The notes beneath the pieces were generated by a model that saw nothing but the letters and a program-made list of their open reading frames with translations, made no database searches and was not told the DNA's origin. Below, piece by piece: positions 9,086 through 18,399 of a DNA stretch of 64,000 bases. The DNA comes from Thalassospira sp. MCCC 1A01428 (GTDB taxonomy: Bacteria > Pseudomonadota > Alphaproteobacteria > Rhodospirillales > Thalassospiraceae): assembly GCF_002115825.1 (NCBI RefSeq), contig NZ_JFJZ01000001.1, forward strand, positions 62,001-126,000. Direction: 5' to 3'. The position numbers were made by a program, and so were the translations under genes. Each line of letters opens with the position of its first letter. Position 1 is the stretch's first letter.

Positions 9086-9886
9086 CTATGTCGTGGTTTG
9101 GGGAGCATTGGCGTCGGCATCTGTATCGGTAATACCCGGTGTGGGGGGCGGTGCTGGCAGATCAAATTCGATTTGGGCGATTTTTTCCAGTTCGCGCGTA
9201 CGGTCATCGATGCGGGATTTAATTTCACGCATAAATGTTTTGCGATCCAGCCCCGGTTCCATCGGCGGCAAATATTCCAGCGTCACCTTGCCGCTATATT
9301 TCATAAATTTTGCCCGGCCCCAGAACATGCCGGAATTAAGGGCAACCGGGATCATGGGGACATCGGGGAAGGCCCGGTAAAGGGCATAAACACCGGGATG
9401 ATAAGGGCGATCCGATCCGGGCGGGGTGCGGGTTCCTTCGGGGAAAATTACCACGCGCGCACCGCGTTTCAACCCGGAATCAACCCCCTTGATCATGTCC
9501 TTAAGGGCCGATCCACCGGCAGAGCGATCCACCGGGATTTGCCCTGAATATTTTAAAAACAGGCCAAAGACCGGAATATCGATCAATTCCTTTTTCAGGA
9601 TATAGGCCGGATCATGCAACAGGGTATGAAAGGTCAGTGTTTCCCATGCGGACTGGTGTTTGGATACCAGAATGCACGGTCCGTCGGGCAAATACTGGCC
9701 GCCGACAATGCGGGGTTCCAGCTTGACCGTAATTTTCAACAGCCACTGCACCCACATACACCAGAAACGACCGGTTTTTTGGGCAAATTTGGGGCCAAAA
9801 AACAAAAACGGCCACAGCACCAGGCATTCGACAGCTGTGCCGCCAAAAAACAGGATGTTGAAAATCAGGGCACGAATTGTGCTCAT
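9086..9886 (-). CDS. plsC: 1-acyl-sn-glycerol-3-phosphate acyltransferase
   Basis: A 266-residue membrane-associated PlsC-family enzyme that acylates lysophosphatidic acid in phospholipid synthesis. Motif I is KHQSAWET, an H-x4-E form in place of the textbook H-x4-D; motif III is the clear VIFPEGTRTPPG. A hydrophobic N-terminal segment (IFNILFFGGTAVECLVLWPFLF) anchors it. The ATG at 9886 has GAAGGA upstream; a further 20 in-frame codons have no such site. It lies downstream of ydcF, ftsX and ftsE on the same strand, an arrangement seen in other alphaproteobacteria, linking lipid supply and division. Confidence 0.9.
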   Translation of the reverse strand: MSTIRALIFNILFFGGTAVECLVLWPFLFFGPKFAQKTGRFWCMWVQWLLKITVKLEPRIVGGQYLPDGPCILVSKHQSAWETLTFHTLLHDPAYILKKELIDIPVFGLFLKYSGQIPVDRSAGGSALKDMIKGVDSGLKRGARVVIFPEGTRTPPGSDRPYHPGVYALYRAFPDVPMIPVALNSGMFWGRAKFMKYSGKVTLEYLPPMEPGLDRKTFMREIKSRIDDRTRELEKIAQIEFDLPAPPPTPGITDTDADANAPQTTT

Positions 9887-10010
9887 CTTTACGTCCTTCA
9901 AACCAAATTCATTGCGTTCTGGTCTTTTAGGGGGTTTTGGGGGCAATGTGAAATAAATGCTTCACATGTAATGCCCACCTGCGGTTTTGCCTGCCCCGTG
10001 CGTTTCGTTC

Positions 10011-10829
10011 TTATCCCTGCGGGCCGACAATGACGACGGAGGCATCGGTATTCGCATTGCGATTGCCCGGCTGCATATAGGACTGCTTTTGAGGCTGTGT
10101 TTCGCCGCTAACCGCATTTAACGGGTTCGCCGCCGACAATTCGTTATTGTCGGGTATTTCGTCGGGAACCGGCGGCAGGCTCTGCCGTGTGGATGGAAAC
10201 CATTCCAGCACCTTGTTGCGAAAGGCCGCAAACAGATATTTGTTATATTCGCTTGAAATAAGCGCCGCACTGCCCGGCCAGCGCCACCAGTCGTTTACTT
10301 TGACATTTTCTGGGAACACGGGATGCGCGACAATTTCGACATCAGGCATCAGGTTGTGAAATTCCAGCAGCGAGCGCGGCATATGGTAGTTGGCCGTGAC
10401 GATGCGCAGGCTGTGATAGCCTTGTTTGTAAACCCATGTGGCGGTTTCAATGGCATTGCCCCGTGTGTTCTCGGCGATATGCCCCAAAACAATACAGCAG
10501 GCAACCAGGTCGGGGTCGGCGTGGCCCGCACTTAGAAGTTCATCAACCTCGACGCCGCGATAAACCCCCGAAATAAACAGTTTTTGAGCCAGGTGGCGGT
10601 TAAGCAGGCGTCGGCCTTCGCTTAGCCGTTCGCTGCCACCGGTTAACACAACAATTGCATCGGTTTTTTGATAGGGGTCAGGAACATGATCGGGGATTTG
10701 ACCCACATACCAGAAAAAACCGGCACCCCATACCAGTGCCAGCATGATCAAGGTGGAAATGAGGAAACGCACACGGCGCGACCGCCGCCGGTTCTGGACC
10801 GAGCGTGGGGCTGTTCGGGTTCTCTTCAT
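10011..10829 (-). CDS. YdcF/ElyC-like (DUF218) envelope protein
   Basis: A 272-residue protein with a very basic N-terminus, one membrane segment (FLISTLIMLALVWGAGFFWYV, residues 22-42) and a DUF218 domain: DAIVVLTGGSERLSEGRRLL, a TRGNAIETATW segment and TANYHMPRSLLEF. The DUF218 family includes ElyC and SanA, implicated in envelope and peptidoglycan precursor homeostasis. The domain should lie in the periplasm. The C-terminal ~50 residues are low complexity (Pro, Asn, Gln). It is placed between ftsX and plsC on the same strand with about 190 bases on the ftsX side. Confidence 0.82.
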   Translation of the reverse strand: MKRTRTAPRSVQNRRRSRRVRFLISTLIMLALVWGAGFFWYVGQIPDHVPDPYQKTDAIVVLTGGSERLSEGRRLLNRHLAQKLFISGVYRGVEVDELLSAGHADPDLVACCIVLGHIAENTRGNAIETATWVYKQGYHSLRIVTANYHMPRSLLEFHNLMPDVEIVAHPVFPENVKVNDWWRWPGSAALISSEYNKYLFAAFRNKVLEWFPSTRQSLPPVPDEIPDNNELSAANPLNAVSGETQPQKQSYMQPGNRNANTDASVVIVGPQG

Positions 10830-11021
10830 TCCGGGATGCCTTTGGTGGCGCCGGGGCGCAGGCGCATCGTTGGTCTCCCATTACATATCGCAAAGCGCGT
10901 CAATATCGATTTCGCAAATGACGCATACATTACGCACATTCAAGGTGGGGTTGTCTACCGGTGCAGGCAGGGTGAGCGGGCAAAGTGTAAGAGATAAAAC
11001 AACATAAAATCAATGTTGTGG

Positions 11022-11924
11022 TTATAACATCCGCCGTAACACCTTCAGGACGGTGCGCTTTGCCGTTAACCATGCCACCGACGAAATGGCAACAGGAACG
11101 ATCAGCACCAGAATAAAAAACAGCGGCAAATGCAGGGTGGCCGGAATTTGCCAGCCCGCACGTAACCCCAGATAACCAATCAAAAGCGATACCGGCAAGG
11201 CAATGGCAATGCCGATCAGGCTGCCCAAAAAGGCCAGTCGCATGGTGTGGCGGGCAAATTGACCGGCAATATAACCATCAGGTGCGCCAATCAGATGCAG
11301 TAATTCAATGATCGATTTATGAATGGACAGGCCGGAGCGGGTAGCGAAAAATACCGATAACGTGGTGGCGGCAAACAAAACACCAATCAGCGCAAGCAGC
11401 GCCATTTCAACCGACACGGCGACATCGCTGATCCGTTCCAGCCAGATCCGGTGATCGTCGAGGACGGCTTCTGGCGCGGTTCTGGAAACTGTTGCTTCAA
11501 GCACATTAAAATCAAAGCCCGATGACGGGGTAATTTCAATGATGCGCGGTATGGGAAGATCGCTGATCATTTCATTGGGGCCAAGCCACGGTTCAAGCAG
11601 TTCAACCATTTTATCGGGGCTAAGTTCGGCTATGCGGGCAACACCGGGTTGGCCTGAAACAGCGGCAATAATTGTTTGAACCCGTTCTTCCAGGGCCGCT
11701 TCGCGTTGTTTTGGTTCGAGTTGCGACAGGCCCGTTGGGGGCACCTGAATGGTCAGGCTGCCGTCAATCTGGGTGGCCCAGCGACCAACGGTATCGTGCA
11801 ATACAGCAAGGCCGACAATCGAAAATGTCAGCAACGCCACCATCAGCGCCACGATGCTGGGCAGGAACCTGCTTGAGGAGTCGTTTTCAAGCGGCAAATG
11901 CGAGGGACGGGAACGGAATGCCAT
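11022..11924 (-). CDS. ftsX: Cell division ABC transporter permease FtsX
   Basis: A 300-residue permease partner of FtsE, with one N-terminal membrane helix (IVALMVALLTFSIVGLAVLH), a periplasmic domain of about 120 residues, and three C-terminal helices (including ALLALIGVLFAATTLSVFFA and LFFILVLIVPVAISSVAWL). The cytoplasmic loop SIHKSIIELLHLIGAPDGYI is the typical FtsX coupling segment. FtsEX regulates peptidoglycan hydrolases at the division site. It follows ftsE by 53 bases. Confidence 0.9.
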   Translation of the reverse strand: MAFRSRPSHLPLENDSSSRFLPSIVALMVALLTFSIVGLAVLHDTVGRWATQIDGSLTIQVPPTGLSQLEPKQREAALEERVQTIIAAVSGQPGVARIAELSPDKMVELLEPWLGPNEMISDLPIPRIIEITPSSGFDFNVLEATVSRTAPEAVLDDHRIWLERISDVAVSVEMALLALIGVLFAATTLSVFFATRSGLSIHKSIIELLHLIGAPDGYIAGQFARHTMRLAFLGSLIGIAIALPVSLLIGYLGLRAGWQIPATLHLPLFFILVLIVPVAISSVAWLTAKRTVLKVLRRML

Positions 11925-11977
11925 AATGCCTGGGTATTTCCTGCTTTTTGTCTTGGTGTTTTGCGGTGTGGTCGCTG

Positions 11978-12661
11978 TTACGCCTGGGGCCGGTGGTCAA
12001 GGTCGTGAATGGTGCCACCTTCGAGCAGCCAGTGTTTATGTCCGAACCGCCTTATCAGGTGGCGGTTATGGGTGGCGATCAACACGGTGGTGCCCAGTTT
12101 GTTCAGTTCCTCGAACAGGTATAAAAGGCGCATGGCAATACGGTCATCGACATTGCCGGTTGGTTCGTCGGCCAGCAACAGGGCCGGGCGGCTGATGACA
12201 GCACGGGCAATGGCCACACGTTGCTGTTGCCCGCCCGAAAGCCGCGACGGGATGGCGTTGATCTGATCGCCGAGGCCGACCCATTCAAGCAATTCGGTCA
12301 CGTTTTTGCGAATTTGCAAATCTTCAACCCCGGCCACGCGCAAGGGTAAAGCTACGTTTTCAAAGGTCGATAGATGGTTGATCAGGCGGAAATCCTGAAA
12401 GACGACGCCAATTTTACGTCGTATTGCCGGTAATTCATCGCGCGGGATGCGAATGTTGTCGCGGCCAAAAATGCTGATTTCGCCGCGTGTCTGTCGTAAT
12501 GCCAGATAAAGCAGACGCATCAGGGTGGATTTGCCAGCCCCGGATGCCCCGGTTAAAAAGTGAAAACTGCCGCGTGTCAGGGAAAAGTTCAGTTCACGCA
12601 GAACTTCCGGTCCCGATTCATAACGGACCCCGACATTGCGAAAACTGACGACATCGTTCAC
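11978..12661 (-). CDS. ftsE: Cell division ATP-binding protein FtsE
   Basis: An ABC ATPase of 227 residues with Walker A GASGAGKST, signature LSGGQQQRVAIARA, Walker B LLLADEPTGNVD and the H-loop IATHNRH. I placed the start at a GTG at 12661 because the sequence just upstream is AGGAGG with a six-base spacer, the best ribosome site possible; the 15 further codons up to an ATG at 12706 have none, and the shorter protein has the normal FtsE length. It pairs with ftsX downstream. Confidence 0.93.
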   Translation of the reverse strand: MNDVVSFRNVGVRYESGPEVLRELNFSLTRGSFHFLTGASGAGKSTLMRLLYLALRQTRGEISIFGRDNIRIPRDELPAIRRKIGVVFQDFRLINHLSTFENVALPLRVAGVEDLQIRKNVTELLEWVGLGDQINAIPSRLSGGQQQRVAIARAVISRPALLLADEPTGNVDDRIAMRLLYLFEELNKLGTTVLIATHNRHLIRRFGHKHWLLEGGTIHDLDHRPQA

Positions 12662-13058
12662 CTGCGTCCTCCTGACTGCGTTGTGGGCGGTGGTGCGTTT
12701 GGGCATGATCTGCCGCCAAACGACGCCACAGACCGGCTTATACCTGAAAATGCCTTAAAAATGCGTGGATATGCAAATGTGCGCATGGCGTTACCGGGCA
12801 TGGCACTGTTTTAACATAAAAAATTATCAATCAAGGGTGTGTTTTATGGCATTGGTATGTGATCTTGAACGCAGTTTATACGCTGCTTTATCCAGCTTCT
12901 GTTATCTTTGCTTAACAGTCTGTTAAATCGGCGCTATTTACATATAGTATGAAGCGGCGAAAAGCGGGGGGTGTCCGTCGACCGTTTTTCCTGTATTCAA
13001 TGGGTCCTGACCCTAGGTTCGGAATTCGAGCTGCTGACAGCTTTATGCCAGGTTTGCA
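12662..13058. other. Divergent intergenic region between ftsE and the zinc-ribbon gene
   Basis: About 400 bases, AT-rich in the middle, without a convincing gene. It holds a perfect 6-bp inverted repeat with a 3-base spacer (TTAACA gtc TGTTAA, 12912-12926) followed by a TATAGT -10-like hexamer at 12943-12948 facing the zinc-ribbon gene. The AGGAGG site of ftsE is at 12668-12673. Promoters for both directions must lie here, but only the -10-like element is visible by eye. Confidence 0.5.
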
Positions 13059-13904
13059 ATGATCATAACTTGCCCAGACTGCTCTAAAAAATATTCTGTA
13101 AAGGCCGAGTCTATCGGACCGAAAGGCAGAACTGTACGCTGTAAAAGTTGCGGTAACAGTTGGCATCAGGACCCTCCGGGGGCGAAACCTGCTGCGCCGG
13201 CTGCGCCTGCGCCCGCGCCGGTTTCATCTGCCGGTGACGAGGAAATGACACCACCCCCCTTTGCCCGCGATGGGGCCGCTGGGGGGGATTTTGGTGCGGG
13301 CCAGTATGACGGCGATGTCGATGCCGGTTTTGAAGGTGCGGACCGTATTCCCGATCCGCCACCCTTTCCGCGTCAGCTCAATAGAAATGACGACCCGGCG
13401 CCCAAATCGAAAAAGGGCATTGTCGGCTGGATCCTGTTTTTGCTGATCATCATCGGGATTGGTGCCGGCGCCTATTTTGCCAAGGATGCCTTGATCAACG
13501 CCTGGCCGCCGATCGCCAAAATGTATGACATGGTTGGCCTGGATGTGCCCCATGTTGGCGAAGGTCTTGATATTAAGGAAATGCCGCCGACCCGTGAAGA
13601 AGAAGACGGCGTGGATGTTTTGGTGGTGCGCGCTGAAATCGTTAATATCAGTAAGGTTGACCGTTCGCTGCCCTATTTGCTGATCGAACTTCTTGATCCG
13701 CTTGACCGGGTGGTTCAGCGCAAAAAAGTTCCGTTGATTTATGATCAGCAGGCGGCACAGGTTGAACCCGGGATGCCCATTCAGGAACAGGTTTTGCCGG
13801 TAGGTAAGACATTGAACGTGGAAACCAAAATCCGCAAACCAAACCCGACAGCCACGCGCCTTCAGGTAACCTTCCTTGACCCGCGTGAAGCCGTTGAGCC
13901 TTAA
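13059..13904 (+). CDS. MJ0042-type zinc-ribbon protein with DUF3426-like domain
   Basis: The 281-residue protein begins with a zinc ribbon, CPDC at residues 5-8 and CKSC at 28-31, the MJ0042 pattern. A Pro/Ala-rich linker follows, then one membrane helix (GIVGWILFLLIIIGIGAGAYF, about residues 126-146) and a C-terminal beta domain of the DUF3426 type. The zinc ribbon should be cytoplasmic and the C-terminal domain periplasmic. The gene is divergent from ftsE, an arrangement found in other alphaproteobacteria, suggesting a cell-envelope role, but no biochemical function is known to me. Confidence 0.85.
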   Translation: MIITCPDCSKKYSVKAESIGPKGRTVRCKSCGNSWHQDPPGAKPAAPAAPAPAPVSSAGDEEMTPPPFARDGAAGGDFGAGQYDGDVDAGFEGADRIPDPPPFPRQLNRNDDPAPKSKKGIVGWILFLLIIIGIGAGAYFAKDALINAWPPIAKMYDMVGLDVPHVGEGLDIKEMPPTREEEDGVDVLVVRAEIVNISKVDRSLPYLLIELLDPLDRVVQRKKVPLIYDQQAAQVEPGMPIQEQVLPVGKTLNVETKIRKPNPTATRLQVTFLDPREAVEP

Positions 13905-13982
13905 GGCATTATCACCGGGTGATAATGCCGCCTGAAAGAATTGTGAAACGGGCAGTACCAGCGGGTGCTGCCCGTTTTGTTT
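13905..13982 (+). terminator. Two consecutive hairpins after the zinc-ribbon gene
   Basis: The first hairpin (13905-13929) pairs ggcattatcac with gtgataatgcc around a three-base loop and begins right after the stop codon, without a T-tract. The second (13948-13975) pairs acgggcag with ctgcccgt and runs into ttttgttt, a regular rho-independent terminator. Confidence 0.8.
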
Positions 13983-14272
13983 GGCGGCGTATCTAGGGCT
14001 GTAACGTCAGAGTATAATGGTTACCCGGGCGGGATCGCGGTTTGCAAAAATTTATCGGGTAATTGGCCGGTAATGGCATCGGTCACTGGTGCAGAGGGGC
14101 GGGGTGTTGCGAATGTCGGGCACTGCTACACCGTATCGCGGGCATATCAGCTATTGAAGGCATTGCATCTTGTCGCAGTGTGCCGTAACGCGCAGGTTTC
14201 CTGCCCCGTTGGCATGCGTGGTTGTCGATATGTGGGGCAGGCGGATGTTACCAGGTGCTTGGCCAATGGTTG
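13983..14272. other. Intergenic region without a convincing gene
   Basis: Together with the hairpins before it, this is a gap of more than 350 bases between two converging genes. A plus-strand frame of about 100 codons is open here but has a Cys/Val/Gly-rich composition, no ribosome site and begins within the terminator; I do not accept it as a gene. No tRNA-like fold was seen. Confidence 0.5.
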
Positions 14273-16963
14273 TTAGAACCGTTTTAGCAACCGGTCGATA
14301 TAGTCATGTTCAAGTACCGGTCGGCCCGGTTCGCTGGAGCGCCGGCGCAGTTCCTGTAATATTTGCCAGGTTTTATTGAGTGTATCGGCATTGGGAATAT
14401 GGGTGCCATTTTCGCCGTCCACCGGCCGTCCCAGCGGGTCACGCTGGCCCGGCTGGCCCAGTTCATCAAACATGGGCATCATTTTGCTTAGCCCTTCAAG
14501 CGCCTGGCCCAGGGCGCCAATACCTTCACGCAGGCTTTGCAGGGCGTTTTGTTGCTGTTGCAGGGCTTCATGCTGGCGACCATGGGCAAGGGCGTCAGAG
14601 GCGCGTTTCATGGCATCAATTGCACTTTTCAGGCCGCTGCTATCCCCGAAACGGTCAAAGGCGTTATTGTTGGTAAGGGAACCGGCATCGTCGGATAATT
14701 GCTGTTGGGTTTGTGCACGGTCCTGGCTGCTGGGCGCGTCATTGCTGCGCTGGTTCGCCTGGTCCATTAATTCCTGCTGGCGTCGGGCAAGGTCACGCAT
14801 ACCATCGAGCATCTGACGAAGGGGTTGTGTGATGTCCTGTCCTTTGCCGTCGCTGCTGACCTGCATGTTTTCAACCAGCTGGCGCAACTGGTCGATCAGG
14901 TCGCGGGCTTCGTTGCGTGCCCCCGACCGCATCAGCGCCCCGATCTGGTCAATGACGCGTGAGAGGTCCTGTTGTTCAATCATCTGGCCGTGCGGCGCAT
15001 TTTCCGGGCGCATCGGGGCATCTTTTTGCGCCAGTGCGGCCATATATTCGTTTAAGGCCTGACGATAACGTTCGATCAGGTCGGAAATTTCCTGTTCGCC
15101 GATGTCCGGGTTTGACAGGGCATCCAGTAGTTTTTCTTCGGCTTCGATCAGGTTGCGTTCGGCCAGGCCATAATGGCCACGTTCAATTTCCTCGGCAATG
15201 TGCCACAAAAGATCGCCGACATTCTGGTGATAGGCAATATCGTCAAGGTGGGCCGATAACCGTGCTGTTGCCACCGAAAGGCCCAGAAAGACCCCGATAT
15301 CGCCGCCATATGCCTGGGGCGCGTTTAACACCGGGTACAGGCTGTTGCGCAGGTCGCGTGCCTGGTCGGGATAGCGCAGTAAAAGTTTACGAATATCAAT
15401 CAGCTTGCGAGCAACCGGATGGGTGAATTCCCGTTCGGGCAATACCAGCGACTGTATTTCGCTTTTGGCGGTTTGGCCGAAATTATCGGTGGCGACAAGT
15501 TGCAGGTTTACCGGCAACCCGGCCCAGGCATGCGCAACCAGATTCAAAAAATAAGGCCCATGCAGGTTGTTAACGGATACGGGTGCATCGTTGGTTGCAC
15601 TATCCGGTGTTGTTTCTGGTGTGTTACCATCATCGCCACCGTTAACCGGACCGTTTTCTGCGTAACTATCGCGCTGATTTTTAGCAGATGATCCGTCGGT
15701 CCCACCGGTCAGGTTGATGGTAATAGGCTCGATTTTGCCATAGACCGAAGCCGCAGTGGCTTCAAGGCGCGGGCTGATCATTAGGTTTAGCGTGCGAATG
15801 CCGTAATCGTCATTTGCAATGTAATCCAGGCGGACATGATCGCGTTTTGTGGTTGTGGGGGGCGCAACAAAAGCCAGAACCGGCGGAATATCGGCAACAA
15901 TATCAACCTGCATTCGCAACCGGCTTGTACCCCAGACCGTAATGTTCCATTCGCCGGGCTGGTCCAGCAATGTTGAAACGGAATAACTGTTGTTTTCGCT
16001 GTTTCCAAGCGGCCGTTTGTGGCCATCAGGGGCGATCAGGGTGGGTTGCCATGCACTGGTGATGCTGCCTGCCAGAATGGTGCCTGCCGGAACACGTAAC
16101 TGCACCGGCTGGTTTTCATCGCTGGCGTCGCTACTGGTGTCATCACGCCCTGCCGTTTCGTTTGTATTTTGCCCTGATTTGTCCGCGCCAGGTGTTTCTG
16201 ATCCGAGATCAGGTCGGGTTAAAACACTGTTGCTGCCATTCCATGTGGCACTGGTTCGCCCGTTACCTTCGTTTGGGGCTGTGGCGCCCAGCCCATTATT
16301 TGACGCGGTAAAATAGGTGATGGCACCTTCATGTCCAGGGTTAATAACACGGGGGATTTTGCCGGTATAGGCAGGGGGTGTTACCCACAAACTGGTGGAA
16401 AAAGCAGCCCCGCTTAACCGGCTAAGCGGGGCCAGTGCTGTTGAAAGGCGGTCGCCATATTTGCCATGTGCCACCATCACACCAACGAAAAGCAGCAATA
16501 CCGGTATCACGGCCAGCCCGAACGGGTCGTGCCTGGCCAGTATCGGGCGGGGACGTGGCAGGTGCAAATGGCCGGTTTTGGTTTCGTTGGCGCGCAGCTG
16601 GCGTTGCCACAAATAGGTTGTCAGGGCGTCGTCCGATGCGGCAATGCCATCGGTCTGGCTTTGCAGGGGGGTGTGGTGCAGGTTGTTTTCGGCCTCTATC
16701 CGCGCCATGACCTGAATGGCGGGGGGGGATTTAAGGGCGCGCCATGCAAAAACACCAAAAACACCCAGCCCGATAATCGCAAGCCCCAACAGGCATAAAT
16801 GAACGATCGGTGGTAACTGGTTAATAACGCCGGTCAGGGCCAGGCCAACGAAACTGGCAATAATCGCCAAAACGGGGATCAGGCGTGGCCACACCCGTTC
16901 CCACGTCAAAACAAGACTGGCGATTTTTAGCCGACGTTCCAGCCGGGCGGATGTGACCAACAT
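14273..16963 (-). CDS. DUF4175 / TIGR02302-type large membrane protein
   Basis: A protein of about 896 residues. Three hydrophobic segments lie in the first ~170 residues (LIPVLAIIASFVGLALTG, HLCLLGLAIIGLGVFGVFAW, LAVIPVLLLFVGVMV). A periplasmic beta-rich region follows, with a low-complexity Asn/Thr/Ser/Asp insertion, and a long Gln-rich helical C-terminal half (repeated QQQ, QALEGL). This architecture matches the alphaproteobacterial TIGR02302/DUF4175 family, whose function is unknown. The start is uncertain: ATG at 16963 has only a weak ribosome site, and the frame continues to a TTG at 17014. It follows lysA on the same strand but after a terminator. Confidence 0.8.
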   Translation of the reverse strand: MLVTSARLERRLKIASLVLTWERVWPRLIPVLAIIASFVGLALTGVINQLPPIVHLCLLGLAIIGLGVFGVFAWRALKSPPAIQVMARIEAENNLHHTPLQSQTDGIAASDDALTTYLWQRQLRANETKTGHLHLPRPRPILARHDPFGLAVIPVLLLFVGVMVAHGKYGDRLSTALAPLSRLSGAAFSTSLWVTPPAYTGKIPRVINPGHEGAITYFTASNNGLGATAPNEGNGRTSATWNGSNSVLTRPDLGSETPGADKSGQNTNETAGRDDTSSDASDENQPVQLRVPAGTILAGSITSAWQPTLIAPDGHKRPLGNSENNSYSVSTLLDQPGEWNITVWGTSRLRMQVDIVADIPPVLAFVAPPTTTKRDHVRLDYIANDDYGIRTLNLMISPRLEATAASVYGKIEPITINLTGGTDGSSAKNQRDSYAENGPVNGGDDGNTPETTPDSATNDAPVSVNNLHGPYFLNLVAHAWAGLPVNLQLVATDNFGQTAKSEIQSLVLPEREFTHPVARKLIDIRKLLLRYPDQARDLRNSLYPVLNAPQAYGGDIGVFLGLSVATARLSAHLDDIAYHQNVGDLLWHIAEEIERGHYGLAERNLIEAEEKLLDALSNPDIGEQEISDLIERYRQALNEYMAALAQKDAPMRPENAPHGQMIEQQDLSRVIDQIGALMRSGARNEARDLIDQLRQLVENMQVSSDGKGQDITQPLRQMLDGMRDLARRQQELMDQANQRSNDAPSSQDRAQTQQQLSDDAGSLTNNNAFDRFGDSSGLKSAIDAMKRASDALAHGRQHEALQQQQNALQSLREGIGALGQALEGLSKMMPMFDELGQPGQRDPLGRPVDGENGTHIPNADTLNKTWQILQELRRRSSEPGRPVLEHDYIDRLLKRF

Positions 16964-17050
16964 ATTCACGCAAACGGCCCTGTGGTGGATCTTGTTATCA
17001 GTTTGGACGTGCAATGCTTAAGGTCAAGCAAAGACCGCGTGATCAGGGAC

Positions 17051-17080
17051 AAAAAAAGGGCCGCGACGCGCGCGACCCTG
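17051..17080 (-). terminator. Rho-independent terminator of the argH-lptM-lysA unit
   Basis: On the minus strand the arms agggtcgcg and cgcggccct (one G-T wobble) form a nine-pair stem with a five-base loop, directly followed by seven T. It lies about 55 bases after the lysA stop and separates lysA from the DUF4175 gene. Confidence 0.85.
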
Positions 17081-17133
17081 TTCGATATTGGCCCAAGGGC
17101 CGTTTTGGGGCAACTCCCCGCAATGCGGTGAAA

Positions 17134-18399
17134 TTAATCCAGCCAGCCCGGAATTTTGTCCAGTCCGATCAATTCATCAATGGACTGGCGTTCGCGGATA
17201 ACGGCGAATTTATCGCCGCTAACCAGAACTTCGGGGGTCAGCGCACGGGTGTTATAGGTCGACGACATGACCGCGCCATATGCCCCGGCCGAACAGATCG
17301 CAACAAGATCCCCCGGTTGCAGGTTATCGGGCAGTTTGCGGTCTTTGCCAAAGGTATCGCCGGTTTCGCAAATCGGGCCAACCACGTCCATCAACGCCAT
17401 TTTGTCATCATCGCCTGCTTCATTAACGGCAATGATTTCGTGATAGGCGTTATACAATGTCGGACGGATCAAATCGTTCATGGCGGCATCAAGTATGGCA
17501 AAGCGTTTGGCTTCGCCGTCTTTGATATACATGACGCGCGAAACAAGGATACCGGCATTGCCCACAATCAAACGGCCCGGTTCCAGGGTGATGTGGCAAC
17601 CAAGGTGCCCCACCGTTTCACGCACCATCTGGCCATAGGCCTCGGGCAGGGGCGGTGTTTCGCCCTGATAGGCAATGCCAAGCCCGCCGCCAAGGTCGAG
17701 GTTTTTAATATCGATACCATATGTCCGCAATTCCTCGACCATGCCAGCCAGGCGGGTGAAGGCCTCGCGGAACGGGGTCAGGTCGGTCAATTGCGAACCG
17801 ATATGCATGGCAATACCGGTAATTTCGATACCATCCATTTTGGCGGCATCGCGGTAAACCTCAATCGCGCGGGTCCAGTCGATGCCGAATTTGTTTTCGG
17901 CCTTGCCCGTGGCGATTTTTTCGTGGGTTTTGGCATCGACATGCGGGTTGATGCGCAATGCAATGCGGGCCTTTTTGCCCATATCCAGGGCAACGCGGTT
18001 CAGTTCGATCAGTTCAGGGATCGATTCGACATTGATTTGCGCAATGTCGGCATCCAGTGCTTCGCGCATTTCGGCATCGGCCTTGCCCACGCCCGAAAAA
18101 ATAACCTTTGACGGAGCGACGCCCGCGCGAAGGGCACGGCGCATTTCCCCCACCGAAACCACGTCGGCCCCGGCCCCCAATTTGGCAAGGGTCCTGATCA
18201 CGGCCTGGTTTGAATTGGCCTTCAGTGCATAACAAACCGTGGCATCCAGCCCGTCAAACGCGCTGGCATACACCTTGTAATGGCGTTCCAGGGTTGCGGT
18301 GGAATAGCAATAAAACGGGGTGCCGACCTGGTCGGCCAGTTCCGGTATCGAAACGCCTTCGGCGTTCAGAACACCATCAACATACTCAAAATGGTTCAT
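17134..18399 (-). CDS. lysA: Diaminopimelate decarboxylase
   Basis: A 421-residue PLP enzyme that makes lysine from meso-diaminopimelate. The PLP lysine lies in CYALKANSN (about residue 60), followed by the glycine-rich LDLGGGLGIAY, the EPGRLIVGNAG segment and the C-terminal substrate-binding CETGDTFGKDR and CSAGAYGAVMSS motifs. Its ATG overlaps the stop codon of the small lipoprotein gene upstream (ATGA-type overlap, 18396-18399), so translation is probably coupled. It is the last gene of argH-lptM-lysA before a strong terminator. Confidence 0.96.
   Translation of the reverse strand: MNHFEYVDGVLNAEGVSIPELADQVGTPFYCYSTATLERHYKVYASAFDGLDATVCYALKANSNQAVIRTLAKLGAGADVVSVGEMRRALRAGVAPSKVIFSGVGKADAEMREALDADIAQINVESIPELIELNRVALDMGKKARIALRINPHVDAKTHEKIATGKAENKFGIDWTRAIEVYRDAAKMDGIEITGIAMHIGSQLTDLTPFREAFTRLAGMVEELRTYGIDIKNLDLGGGLGIAYQGETPPLPEAYGQMVRETVGHLGCHITLEPGRLIVGNAGILVSRVMYIKDGEAKRFAILDAAMNDLIRPTLYNAYHEIIAVNEAGDDDKMALMDVVGPICETGDTFGKDRKLPDNLQPGDLVAICSAGAYGAVMSSTYNTRALTPEVLVSGDKFAVIRERQSIDELIGLDKIPGWLD

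Noticed and set aside
12662-12706. ATG start of FtsE 15 codons upstream
   Set aside because: The AGGAGG sequence lies between this ATG and the GTG at 12661 and fits the GTG exactly.
13965-14276. Open frame of about 100 codons between two genes
   Set aside because: Begins within a terminator, has no ribosome site and an odd Cys/Val-rich composition.
17014-18111. Long open frame on the plus strand opposite lysA
   Set aside because: It is a mirror of the strongly recognised lysA and continues through its terminator; no ribosome site and no family resemblance.
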